From: an uncultured Schlesneria sp.
GTDB lineage: Bacteria > Planctomycetota > Planctomycetia > Planctomycetales > Planctomycetaceae
Assembly (NCBI GenBank): GCA_903834925.1
Contig: CAILLA010000039.1
Span: 1 to 64,000, forward strand
DNA length: 64,000 nt
Direction of reading: 5' to 3'
Shown: positions 53,840 through 63,349 of the stretch, piece after piece
Numbering within the stretch: position 1 is the first letter of the stretch
Layout: each line of letters starts with the position of its first letter
Program-made: the position numbers and the translations under genes
Notes under the pieces: generated by a model
Told to the model about the DNA's origin: nothing
Database searches by the model: none
The model's input: the letters and a program-made list of their open reading frames with translations, nothing else

Positions 53840-54458
53840 CTTGACGCCTCCCTGCTTTGTTGCCGATTTCGAGCGCATCGACACTTCACAACGCGAAATC
53901 GACCCTCAATGTTCGCGTATAACGCCATTTCGTATCGGGTCGGATCATGTCCCGACGTGAGAATGAGCGAGGGCACGAAGGGCTTACAGCCTCGGGATGT
54001 CTCCGGTCGATTTGATTATGCCGAATATACTGGTCGTTTGCAGGTCGCCATCGGTCAAACAAAGAAATTGGAGAGGCAAGAAATTTGCCAAGGATAACAC
54101 TTATGGGGACGGGTCGGAGAAGAATCACGTAATGTTCTTTTTGTCTTTAACAGCGTCAATCAATGTGATCCGTGGTTAAAAATCCAGAATGGCCCGCTTT
54201 TTTGTTTCCTGAATTCTGGATGATTCATTTGTGGATGAGCGAACCTGGGTTGAAAAGGCTTTCGAGTCTTTTTCAATTGGTCGCGGTGCTGGGTAAGATG
54301 CTTGCGCGTGGGCGAAATGTGTCGTGTTAGATATCGATGTCCAGGCGATGTTTTGCTGCACGGGCTGAAGCCCATGCTACGATTTTGGTTCGCAGTTTTT
54401 TCCTTCCAAAAATTAACGTACTTGAAACACTATGCAGGTTGTTGTTGGAGTCGTTTGA
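53840..54458. other. Intergenic region between divergent porin and ceramidase-like genes
   Basis: No gene is supported. A small perfect hairpin motif, GGGCTGAAGCCC (54362-54373) inside GCACGGGCTGAAGCCCATGC, is a common short dispersed motif in many genomes. The rest is moderately AT-rich and presumably holds two divergent promoters, which I could not pin down. Confidence 0.4.
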
Positions 54459-57400
54459 ATGATTCGAATTCTTCTTGCGCTTTCGATTGTGGCTGGGACC
54501 GTTCACTTTCCCGGTCGGCTGCCGATGGTTTTTGCCGTTGAGGGTCATACCGTTTATTCCGTGGGGGTCGCACAAATCGACATTACCCCGGATTACCCTG
54601 TCAGGCTCTCGGGGTTTGGATTTCGGCGAACTGAGTCCGAAGGAGTGACCCAGCCGATCTGGGCGAAGGCTCTGGCGATTTCTTTGGATAAGACCAGTCC
54701 GCCGGTGGTCTTGATTACTGCCGACAATCTGGGAATCCCAGCATCAATGTTTGATGAGGTTGCCAAACGATTGGCGAATCAAACGGGTCTGGAACGTTCA
54801 CGGCTGGCAATCAACTCGTCACATACACATACCGCGCCGATGTTGCGCGGCGTGGCACCGACTTTGTTCAGCGGACCAATTCCTGATGAACACTGGCAAC
54901 GAATCGATCAATATACCTCTGACCTGACGGACAAACTGACCTCCGTGGCAATCGCGGCATTGAACGATCGGGCACCGGCTCGACTGAGCTGGGGAATCGG
55001 GTCGGTGAAGTTCGCGATCAACCGGCGAACGAAGGGTGGCCCGGTTGATCATGACCTCCCTGTGTTGGTCGTTAAACGGATCGATGGTGTGATCCGAGCG
55101 ATCTGTGTGAACTACGCTTGTCATTGCGTAACCCTGTCGAATAACAAGATCAGTGGAGACTGGGCTGGATACGCTCAGGACCTGATTCAACGCGATTGTC
55201 CGTCCGCCATCGCGATGGTCTCGATCGGTTGTGGTGCCGACCAAAACCCTTCGTCAGGTGTTACCGGAGACAAGTCGGATATCGCTTTGCAACAAGGAGC
55301 CGCAATTGCTGCCGAAGTGAAACGAATACTTGGCGGATTCCTCTCACCGGTTCAGGGGGATATTTCGTCGAGCCTGAAACAGATCAAGCTTGATTTCGCC
55401 GAACCTCCGACAAAAACGGAATGGGAAGAAACGGCAAAACGGAACGATGCAAAAGGCTATCACGCTCGCGTACAGCTTGAACGACTGGCTCGCGGCGAAT
55501 CTCTCCAGGCGAACGTCAATTACCCGATCGCCACTTGGACGTTTGGCAATTCGCTGGCGATGGTTTTTCTGCCGGGCGAGGTTGTTGTTGATTATTCGCG
55601 ACGTTTGAAACGCGAACTCGATGGAGGGCGACTTTGGATCAATGCCTATGCCAATGATTCCCCCTGCTATATCCCTTCGGAACGAGTCCTCAAGGAGGGG
55701 GGCTACGAGGCACTCGATGCTATGTACTACTACGATCGACCTGGTGCCTTGAAAGCTGGTCTCGAAGACCAGATTATTGGTGCAGTGCATGAGTCGCTCG
55801 ATGCGAAGTTCGCGGCCCCGTTCGATTCCAACAAAACTTCGGGAACGTTGCCGAAGTCGCCTCAACAGTCACTCGCCTTGCTGCAGACGACGCCCAATTT
55901 AAGAGTCGATCTGGTTTGTGCGGAACCGTTGATTGCTGATCCCGTCGCCATCGATTTTGGTCGAGATGGCAGCTTGTGGGTGGCTGAGATGCATGATTAT
56001 CCTGATGGAATGCCGCAGGGTGATTCTGTCCCCAGCGAACAACACAAACCTGATGCGTTTGTTCCAGGTGGACGAATTCGTCTCGTGCGAGATTCTGATG
56101 GAGACGGTCAATTTGATCGATCGACGATCTTTCTCGATAACATCCCATTGCCAACCGGAGTCACCGTCTGGAAAAACGGCGTTCTTGTCTGTGCGGCACC
56201 GGATATCTTGTTTGCCGAAGACACAGACGGAGACGACAAAGCGGATGTTGTGAAAAAACTGTTTTCCGGTTTCGGCACGATGAATAATCAGGCTCGACTG
56301 AACAGCCTTTGTGATGGCATGGATGGTTGGGTCTACGGATCTTGTGGACTGTTTGGTGGGATGATCACCAGCTTTCAAGGGACCGCATTCCAACTCGGTG
56401 ATCGCGACTTTCGTATCAAGCCTGACACTGGTGAGATTGAAGCGGCGACGGGTCGAACTCAACAGGGGCGTGTTCGTGACAGCTATGGAAACTGGTTCGG
56501 TTGCGACAACATGAACCTCGCTTATCATTATCCGCTCGCCGAACATTATTTGAGACGAAACCCGCATGTCACAGCACCTGCGAGTCGAGTCAATCTGGCT
56601 CGAACGACCGACGCCGCTCGACTTTATCCGGCGAAGACCGACGCTCAGCGATTTGCACTCAGTGGACCTGCCGGCACGGTCACCGCCGCATGCGGAATCG
56701 GGGTCTATCGCGATTCAGCGCTCGGACCTGAATACCAGGATAATCTTTTCGTCTGCGAACCGGTGAATTTGCTGGTTCACCGCATGACACTGAAGCCACA
56801 AGGAAGCTCATTCATTGCAGTGCGTCCATCGAATGAAACCGAGACTGAGTTTCTTCGTTCGACCGACGGTTGGTTCCGACCAGTTCAAGCGGTGACCGGG
56901 CCTGACGGTAATCTATGGGTCGTCGACATGTACCGCTTCATTATCGAAGACCCTCGCTGGATACCGGAAGACGAACTGGCGCCACTCGACATCCGCGCGG
57001 GAAGCAAGCTCGGTCGGATTTATCGCGTCACCAACGCTTCTGACAAACGGCCGCCCGCGACCCGGATGGCAGTGATGAGTCGCGGCGACGGACCAGTAAA
57101 TCATGTTGATCCGAAATACTCCGTTTATCAGGACCTTGAAGTTCAGCGTTTGGAATCGATGGCCAAATCTGCAGCCAGTTCCATTCCAAAATCAACGCTT
57201 GATAAATGGCGCAAGGCATACATCGAAGCCGAGCGAGTGATCAGCTATCGAAAACTGGCTGCGACCGGTATGTTGGATACGAACGACATTCGTCACGCGA
57301 TGATCGACCGAGATCCGAGAATTCGTTCATTCGCGATTAGACTGGCCGAGCGATCTTCAGCCAGAATTCTGCTTCTTGACACGATCCTTTTTTTGGCGAC

Positions 57401-60128
57401 GGACGAAGACCAGAGTGTCCGACTTCAGGTCGCATGTTCTCTTGGCGAATTGGACGATCCACGGATCGGTTCGACGCTCGCAAAAATGGCACTAAAAGAT
57501 GCGAGTGACCCCTACGTCGTGGCGGCCGTTTTCAGCAGCGTGAACGGCAAGAATCTGCAAACATTTACAAAAACGTTGTTCGAAGATCTGGCCGGTCAAG
57601 AGCCGCCGCCGTCACTGATGGCTCCCTTCCTGGCCACGGCCGTTGGGTATTCGGACGACAAAGCGATCAAACGGGCCTTAGTCGCAGTTGCGGCTCAGGA
57701 TGGACAATTGCCCAAACCGTGGCAGCTTGACGCAATTTCAAATCTTGTTGAATCGCTCGCCAAAACGCAGACGCCGCGGCCGACAGAAACTGCAATTCAA
57801 ACGGTGATCGCGCGAACACAGGATCAGGCACGAGAAATTGCGGTCGGAGAAACGCTAGACGAAGCAGTTCGACTTGCGGCGATCAAACTGTTGGCACGAG
57901 ATGAATCGCGTCGGCAGGACGACATCAAAGTACTCGAACAATTGCTTTCCCCCGCGCATCCACCGAATGTCCAACTGGCAGCAGTTGATGCGTTCGAGCG
58001 GATTTCCCGTGACGACGTTCCTGGCATACTCTCTGCTCGATATCGCGAACTGTCGCCGACGGTTCAGCCTCGTGCAGTCGACGTCATATTGAGTCGAGAT
58101 GCGTGGTATCCGCTGTTGTTTGCCGAAATCGCACGCGGCGCGATTCCCCCTACTTCAATCACTGCGGCTCAGCGACAGGAACTGGTCGCACATCCCAACA
58201 AACAAATCCGCGACCGTGCGGCGGAGTTGCTTGCCACCACATACAACGCTGACCGCCACGCGGTGCTTCAGCAATACAGGGTGGCTCTCGATTTAAAGGG
58301 TGACGCCGAACGCGGGAAGGCGTTGTTCGCAAAGAGTTGTTCTCAATGCCACAGATTGGGAGATGTCGGATATGCTGTCGGGCCGAACCTGAGCATGGTT
58401 GTAAACAAGACGCCTTCGTTCTTGTTGCAAGAGATGTTGGACCCGAATCGTAATGTCGACACGCGGTACATTTCCTATGTTGCGGCCACGAAAGCAGGGC
58501 TGATTCGAACCGGAATCTTATCCAGCGAATCCTCGAACAGCGTGACTCTGCTGGCAGCCGAAGCAAAACAATTCCCTCTGCTTCGGACTGACATTGACGA
58601 ACTACGCGCAACCGGAAAATCGCTGATGCCGGAAGGGATGGAAAAGGATCTGTCACATCAAGCGGTTGCCGACGTGATTGCATTTTTGAAATCGTTACCC
58701 GCAACATCAAAAAGTTGCGACGGGAACAGCCCCGCCGTTGTGAAGCCGGTGGAGGGACGAGTTGTACTGCCTGCATCTGCAGCAGCGATTTTCGGTGACC
58801 AGATCACCTTCGAACGACCATTCGGAAACATTGGCTACTGGCACGGATTGCAGGATCACGTTGCCTGGACCGTCGAGCTGCCACAAGCTGCCGAATTTGA
58901 TATCTACCTGGAGGGTGCATGCGATACTGCGTCGGCGGGAAATCGATATCGACTTGAGATTGGTGAACAGTCATTGACCGGACGAATTGATTCGACTGGC
59001 GGCTGGGATAAATACCGTGCGTCAAAGATCGGGACCATTTCGTTAAAGGTGGGAACGCATCGTGTTGTTGTTCGTCCCGATAGCGAAGTCATTCGAGGGG
59101 CGTTAGTCGACTTGCGGGGTTTGCACTTAGTCCCTGCTGGAGAAGCATTCGCTCTGATGAAATCGAAGGCTCCTGCATCGGAGTTAAGTATCGACGAAAT
59201 TGCAGCTCAAATTCTGGATGACAAGCTTTCTGAAGACCAGCGACAAGCCATCATCGCAAAACATCCTGAAGATCCTGCGGCGCTCGTTGAGAAGATGACG
59301 CGTGGCATGCCGAATGACCTGAAAGAAGAATATCGTCGAATCCCATGGATCTGGCGAGTCGCCATCGCTTGTGGAAAGCGCAACGATGCCAAACAGATCA
59401 CAGCGCTGTTAGACACGTCGCTTCCTCAGTTGGACCAGCCACTACGTGACTGGCAAGCGGTTGTGATCGGTGGAGGAATCATCAACGGCATCGGTCTGAA
59501 GGGGAGCTGGCCAAAGTCCCGGATGGGAGAAATTCTGAGTGATCAAGTCGATCTGGTAAAACGTTGGAAACATTTGTTGTTACTCGCGTCAAAAATGGCC
59601 GACGATGAAGCAGTGGCAACGGGAACTCGCTATGACGCATTGCGAATCATCGCACTCGATGATTGGACTCTTCGCCGGGACCAGCTGACGAAGTATCTTG
59701 CAAAAGGTATTCACGACGAGTTGCAAATGGGTGCGATTAGCGGCCTGAGTGATGTTGATTCGAAAGATGTACCTCAGCTACTGATTAACAATCTGGGTCA
59801 CTTTAACGACGAGAATCGTGGCCTGGCGGTGAATGCGTTGCTACGAACAAATGAACGTACCGAACGATTGCTGGATGCGGTCGCCGATAGCAAGATCTCG
59901 CCCAAACTCATTAATGCCGCTCAACGTAAACTACTTTTTGAATCGGTGGACCAGTCATCAGGGAACGGTCGAAAAGGATTCTGGCAGAATGACACATTTT
60001 TCGATTCGCGAAATGGAAATCGAGCAGCAACTTCCGCAGACCTTTGGTGTGATTCGAGAAGGGATCGAACGACAGCTGCATACCGGTTGCCAGCTCTATA
60101 TCTCCGTTCAAGGGAAAGTCGTCGCTGA
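54459..60128 (+). CDS. Ceramidase-like / PVC-type dehydrogenase / HEAT / cytochrome c fusion protein
   Basis: A 1,889-aa exported protein. After a signal peptide (1-27), residues about 30-470 resemble the neutral/alkaline non-lysosomal ceramidase N-terminal domain (VGVAQIDITPDYPVRLSGFG, NSSHTHTAPMLRG, NYACHCVTLSNN). Residues about 475-865 are the PVC-type membrane-bound dehydrogenase beta-propeller (VWVAEM-like LWVAEMHDYPDG, RIRLVRDSDGDGQFD). HEAT-like repeats follow (about 900-1270), then a cytochrome c domain with C1294-S-Q-C-H1298 and its distal Met region. A carbohydrate-binding-like domain (about 1440-1560) and a further repeat region complete it. The last 62 residues overlap the next gene in another frame and look artefactual (see finding). 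Confidence 0.88.
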   Translation: MIRILLALSIVAGTVHFPGRLPMVFAVEGHTVYSVGVAQIDITPDYPVRLSGFGFRRTESEGVTQPIWAKALAISLDKTSPPVVLITADNLGIPASMFDEVAKRLANQTGLERSRLAINSSHTHTAPMLRGVAPTLFSGPIPDEHWQRIDQYTSDLTDKLTSVAIAALNDRAPARLSWGIGSVKFAINRRTKGGPVDHDLPVLVVKRIDGVIRAICVNYACHCVTLSNNKISGDWAGYAQDLIQRDCPSAIAMVSIGCGADQNPSSGVTGDKSDIALQQGAAIAAEVKRILGGFLSPVQGDISSSLKQIKLDFAEPPTKTEWEETAKRNDAKGYHARVQLERLARGESLQANVNYPIATWTFGNSLAMVFLPGEVVVDYSRRLKRELDGGRLWINAYANDSPCYIPSERVLKEGGYEALDAMYYYDRPGALKAGLEDQIIGAVHESLDAKFAAPFDSNKTSGTLPKSPQQSLALLQTTPNLRVDLVCAEPLIADPVAIDFGRDGSLWVAEMHDYPDGMPQGDSVPSEQHKPDAFVPGGRIRLVRDSDGDGQFDRSTIFLDNIPLPTGVTVWKNGVLVCAAPDILFAEDTDGDDKADVVKKLFSGFGTMNNQARLNSLCDGMDGWVYGSCGLFGGMITSFQGTAFQLGDRDFRIKPDTGEIEAATGRTQQGRVRDSYGNWFGCDNMNLAYHYPLAEHYLRRNPHVTAPASRVNLARTTDAARLYPAKTDAQRFALSGPAGTVTAACGIGVYRDSALGPEYQDNLFVCEPVNLLVHRMTLKPQGSSFIAVRPSNETETEFLRSTDGWFRPVQAVTGPDGNLWVVDMYRFIIEDPRWIPEDELAPLDIRAGSKLGRIYRVTNASDKRPPATRMAVMSRGDGPVNHVDPKYSVYQDLEVQRLESMAKSAASSIPKSTLDKWRKAYIEAERVISYRKLAATGMLDTNDIRHAMIDRDPRIRSFAIRLAERSSARILLLDTILFLATDEDQSVRLQVACSLGELDDPRIGSTLAKMALKDASDPYVVAAVFSSVNGKNLQTFTKTLFEDLAGQEPPPSLMAPFLATAVGYSDDKAIKRALVAVAAQDGQLPKPWQLDAISNLVESLAKTQTPRPTETAIQTVIARTQDQAREIAVGETLDEAVRLAAIKLLARDESRRQDDIKVLEQLLSPAHPPNVQLAAVDAFERISRDDVPGILSARYRELSPTVQPRAVDVILSRDAWYPLLFAEIARGAIPPTSITAAQRQELVAHPNKQIRDRAAELLATTYNADRHAVLQQYRVALDLKGDAERGKALFAKSCSQCHRLGDVGYAVGPNLSMVVNKTPSFLLQEMLDPNRNVDTRYISYVAATKAGLIRTGILSSESSNSVTLLAAEAKQFPLLRTDIDELRATGKSLMPEGMEKDLSHQAVADVIAFLKSLPATSKSCDGNSPAVVKPVEGRVVLPASAAAIFGDQITFERPFGNIGYWHGLQDHVAWTVELPQAAEFDIYLEGACDTASAGNRYRLEIGEQSLTGRIDSTGGWDKYRASKIGTISLKVGTHRVVVRPDSEVIRGALVDLRGLHLVPAGEAFALMKSKAPASELSIDEIAAQILDDKLSEDQRQAIIAKHPEDPAALVEKMTRGMPNDLKEEYRRIPWIWRVAIACGKRNDAKQITALLDTSLPQLDQPLRDWQAVVIGGGIINGIGLKGSWPKSRMGEILSDQVDLVKRWKHLLLLASKMADDEAVATGTRYDALRIIALDDWTLRRDQLTKYLAKGIHDELQMGAISGLSDVDSKDVPQLLINNLGHFNDENRGLAVNALLRTNERTERLLDAVADSKISPKLINAAQRKLLFESVDQSSGNGRKGFWQNDTFFDSRNGNRAATSADLWCDSRRDRTTAAYRLPALYLRSRESRR

Positions 60129-61116
60129 CTTTGGGATTGGCCAGGCATCTCCGGCGCATCCAATGACGTCTGAAACGCTGAATCTTTGGCTGTCATCCGG
60201 TAAGCCTTTGACGGCTGTGGCAATTTTACAGCAATGGGAACGAGGCCTCCTGCAACTGGACGATCCGATCTCAACGTTTATTCCAGAATTCAGTACGGGA
60301 GGAAAAGAACGAATCACGATCCGGCATTTGTTGACGCATACCGGTGGTTTTCGGAACGTCGAGACGGGATGGCCGCAGGTGACGTGGGACGAGACGATTA
60401 GCCGAATCTGTGCTGCGCCGATCGAGACAGATTGGGTTGTCGGAAGGACGGCCGGGTATCACACCACAACAAGCTGGTTCATCCTCGGAGAAATCCTCGC
60501 TCGACTGACGGGCCGGCCTTTCGCTGACGCTATGCGATTTGAACTCTTCGAACCAATGGGTCTCATCGACACATGGTCGGCATTGACGCCCGGTCAACAT
60601 GCGAACTTTTCAACACGGCTCGGCTGGATGTACGCTCGCGAACAGGGTGGATTGCAATTACTCGACTGGCACGAGTTGCCTCGTTGCCATTTAGCCTCAC
60701 CCGGTTCGAATACTCGTGGACCCATTCGTGAACTCGGTCGCTTTTATGAGATGCTTTTGAAAGAAGGAGAAACCTCACGAGGGCGAATTTTGACTCCCCA
60801 GACCGTCGCGGCGATGACGGCACGGCATCGTGTCGGAGTCTATGACTTGACGCTGGCTCACATCGTCGATTTTGGTCTTGGGGTGATCATCGATTCCAAT
60901 CACTATGGTGTGGAAACGGTCCCGTATGGATATGGAAAATATTGCTCACCGAGAACATTCGGGCATGGTGGAGCCCAGTCGTCGCAGGGATGGTGTGACC
61001 CCGAATCAGGACTTGTTGTCGCCAGCTTCTTCAACGGCCGTCCTGGGGAGGGCCAGCACGGTCGCAGATCGCGGAAATTGAATGAAGCAATTTGCGTCGA
61101 TCTGGGCTTTGCATAA
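59989..61116 (+). CDS. Serine hydrolase (beta-lactamase family)
   Basis: A 375-aa class C beta-lactamase-like serine hydrolase. The nucleophile motif is SSGK (69-72) and the second motif region reads YHTTTSWF; a C-terminal HGG (FGHGGAQSSQG) is in place of the third motif. No signal peptide is visible, unlike the hydrolase at 17043, so it may be cytoplasmic. The ATG at 59989 follows AAAAGG. The gene overlaps the 3' end of the ceramidase/dehydrogenase frame by 140 bases in a different frame, which is unusual. Substrate unknown. Confidence 0.85.
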   Translation: MTHFSIREMEIEQQLPQTFGVIREGIERQLHTGCQLYISVQGKVVADFGIGQASPAHPMTSETLNLWLSSGKPLTAVAILQQWERGLLQLDDPISTFIPEFSTGGKERITIRHLLTHTGGFRNVETGWPQVTWDETISRICAAPIETDWVVGRTAGYHTTTSWFILGEILARLTGRPFADAMRFELFEPMGLIDTWSALTPGQHANFSTRLGWMYAREQGGLQLLDWHELPRCHLASPGSNTRGPIRELGRFYEMLLKEGETSRGRILTPQTVAAMTARHRVGVYDLTLAHIVDFGLGVIIDSNHYGVETVPYGYGKYCSPRTFGHGGAQSSQGWCDPESGLVVASFFNGRPGEGQHGRRSRKLNEAICVDLGFA

Positions 61117-61586
61117 GTCAGAAGTCATTTGGAACAATACCACTTTCCATATTTTCGAAAAAAAGTGATTTTTTTATTGAATTGAGATCGGTGGCTAGAG
61201 GTCTCAGACGCTGATAAAATCAATCGAATTTGTTTTTACAAAATCGATTGTCCTTACAAAAAAGTGTATTAAGCGGAAACAACGAAGTTCTCGCTTAATC
61301 ACGCTCGAGTCCTATCATTTAACGTGTTCCGATTTGATTCATTTTCCCACATTCAAATTTTGAATTGAATGGAAGCGTCCGGATCGCTTAGCGTTATCCT
61401 TTGCTTCACAGAAAACTCACAGAATCATTTGCGTAACATTCACAGAGAATGAATAACTTAGGCGTATTCGCATGAACGTGACTTGGATGTTGAGTCACGT
61501 GATCTGCCGTAACTTTGGTGAACCCACCGAAGAGAAGAATGCTTTTAACAAGCCCTTATTGACAGAACAAATCGAGACGGACATCC
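61117..61586. other. AT-rich leader of the NusG-paralogue operon
   Basis: No gene is seen. Three hairpins are visible: CAATCGAATTTGT with ACAAAATCGATTG around TTTT (61221-61250), TTAAGCG/CGCTTAA (61269-61298) and ACGTGACT/AGTCACGT (61476-61500). Three spaced TCACAGA repeats lie near 61410-61450. A stretch this AT-rich just before a NusG paralogue may hold the promoter and RNA signals for processive antitermination; no ops (GGCGGTAG) element was found. Confidence 0.45.
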
Positions 61587-62150
61587 ATGCCGATACTTGC
61601 AGCCGAAGTTGATGTATTTCCGGAAGACTTGCTTTGCCGTGACGATTTTGGGAACGATGGCGAGTCTCAGTGGTGGGCAGTCTATACCAAATCTCGACAA
61701 GAAAAAGAGTTAATGCGAGCGTTAGTCGCAATGGAAATTCCGTTCTATTGCCCTGTTTTGCCTCATCGATTTCGATCACCGTCCGGGCGACTTCGAACGT
61801 CGCATCTTCCACTCTTCCCAAGTTATCTTTTCATGTACTCGAATGGGTACGACCGGCATCGGGCACTGAAAACAAATCTCATTTCGAAAACCATCGAAGT
61901 CAGTAACGGCCTGCAACTGGCTCGTGATCTGCGTCAAATTCAGCGGTTAACGCAAGCGGGACTAACGCTTTCGATCGAAGTGAATTTCCAGCCTGGGAGT
62001 AAAGTTCGGATCAAGTCTGGTCCGCTTTCCGGAGTGGAAGGGATCGTCGTAAAAAAACAGGGGGCGGAATTTCTTTTTGTCGCTGTTAATTTTTTACAGC
62101 AAGGAGCTTTGATCAGACTCGAAGGCGATCACGTTGTTCCCGTTATTTGA
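61587..62150 (+). CDS. NusG-family specialised transcription elongation/antitermination factor
   Basis: A 187-aa NusG paralogue of the RfaH/LoaP/UpxY type. The N-terminal NGN domain shows WWAVYTKSRQEKELMRAL (residues 30-47), PFYCPVLPHR and LFPSYLFMY; the C-terminal KOW domain shows FQPGSKVRIKSGPLSGVEGIVV. Such paralogues travel with one long operon and let RNA polymerase read through terminators in it. Here it stands first before a nucleotide-sugar epimerase and a nucleotidyltransferase, matching the usual polysaccharide operon position. The housekeeping NusG would be found beside rpl genes instead. Confidence 0.9.
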   Translation: MPILAAEVDVFPEDLLCRDDFGNDGESQWWAVYTKSRQEKELMRALVAMEIPFYCPVLPHRFRSPSGRLRTSHLPLFPSYLFMYSNGYDRHRALKTNLISKTIEVSNGLQLARDLRQIQRLTQAGLTLSIEVNFQPGSKVRIKSGPLSGVEGIVVKKQGAEFLFVAVNFLQQGALIRLEGDHVVPVI

Positions 62151-62294
62151 ATTGGTTGCGACGAGTGAAACAACGCTTTCCGAAAACTGGAATCAATCGA
62201 TCATTCGAAGACGATCATCGGTTTTTCTTTCATTCCACGAGATTGCGGTTGAAGCACATTGTCGGCAAACTCGACGATCACTGCGACCGAGGGT

Positions 62295-63344
62295 ATGATC
62301 GAAAATGGAATTCGCCAGATTCGGCATCTTGCGAGTAGCCAACAAACTTCATTTTTACCTAGCGACAGTCGAGGCGTCGAAATCAAAGTCATCGTTACTG
62401 GGGGAGCGGGTTTTATTGGAAGCCACATCGTGGATGCGCTGCTGGCTCGTGGGCATTCTCCGTTTGTCATCGACAACTTTTCATCGGGATCGCGACAGAA
62501 TCTTCCACCAGACGTCCCCATTTTCGATGTCGATATTCGCGACAGTGGAAAATTGTCGCAAGTTTTTGACGAGGTCAAACCAGACGCGGTCTCGCATCAG
62601 GCGGCGCAAGTTTCGGTCAGTCGCTCAATGCGCGAACCGATTCTGGATGCTGAAGTCAATATCATCGGTTTACTGAACGTCTTCGACCAATCTGCTCGGG
62701 TCGGCGTGCAGCGAATTGTCTTTGCGTCGTCGGGCGGCGTTTTGTACGGAGAAGTCTCAACTCCCGCGACCGAAGATTTTCCCAAACGGCCGATCTCTCC
62801 GTACGGAATCAGCAAATGGGTCGGCGAGCAGTATCTCGAATTCTATACAAGAGAACGCGGACTGCAGGGAGTGGCCCTTCGTTATTCGAATGTCTATGGT
62901 CCGCGGCAAAATCCGCACGGTGAAGCAGGTGTCGTCGCAATTTTCTGTACGTCCATGCTTGCGGGTGAGGTTGTCACAATCAACGGAGACGGGCGCTATA
63001 TTCGAGATTACGTCTACGGCCCTGACGTCGCAAAAGCCAATGTCATGGCTTTGGAAACTCCACTAAATCAGAGGTTTAATGCGATCAACATCGGAACGGG
63101 GATCGGAATCGACGTTAACGAGGTCGCAGAAAAGATTTCCAGGCTGGTACAGCTTGAGTTGCGGAAACAGGGGTGTTCACTTCAAATTCCCGGTTGCCAA
63201 CACGGAGTCCCCCGCCTGGGTGACTTACGCTCGAATCTGATTTCGCCGGTACAGGCGAATCACTTGCTTGGTTGGACTCCCGCAATGTCGTTTGACGAAG
63301 GATTGCGAGAAACAGTAAGCCAATTCGGATTGAAATCCGCATAG
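62295..63344 (+). CDS. NAD-dependent sugar-nucleotide epimerase/dehydratase
   Basis: A 349-aa extended-SDR enzyme of the GalE/WcaG type acting on UDP- or other nucleotide sugars. The NAD site is GGAGFIG (36-42), catalytic Tyr170 and Lys174 are in YGISK, and Ser145-Ser146 precede them. The first 30 residues before the Rossmann strand are unusual and the start is uncertain (ATG 62295 chosen; a TTG at 62259 is possible). It most resembles UDP-glucose 4-epimerases, but the exact sugar cannot be set from sequence. The next gene starts 5 bases after its stop. Confidence 0.88.
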   Translation: MIENGIRQIRHLASSQQTSFLPSDSRGVEIKVIVTGGAGFIGSHIVDALLARGHSPFVIDNFSSGSRQNLPPDVPIFDVDIRDSGKLSQVFDEVKPDAVSHQAAQVSVSRSMREPILDAEVNIIGLLNVFDQSARVGVQRIVFASSGGVLYGEVSTPATEDFPKRPISPYGISKWVGEQYLEFYTRERGLQGVALRYSNVYGPRQNPHGEAGVVAIFCTSMLAGEVVTINGDGRYIRDYVYGPDVAKANVMALETPLNQRFNAINIGTGIGIDVNEVAEKISRLVQLELRKQGCSLQIPGCQHGVPRLGDLRSNLISPVQANHLLGWTPAMSFDEGLRETVSQFGLKSA

Positions 63345-63349
63345 GACAG

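Noticed and set aside
54362-54373. GGGCTGAAGCCC hairpin as a terminator
   Set aside because: It has no T-run and stands before, not after, a gene; more likely a short dispersed motif.
59833-59988. Upstream extension of the serine hydrolase at 59989
   Set aside because: The residues before the ATG at 59989 are the preceding gene read out of frame, with no homology-like features; AAAAGG supports the ATG at 59989.
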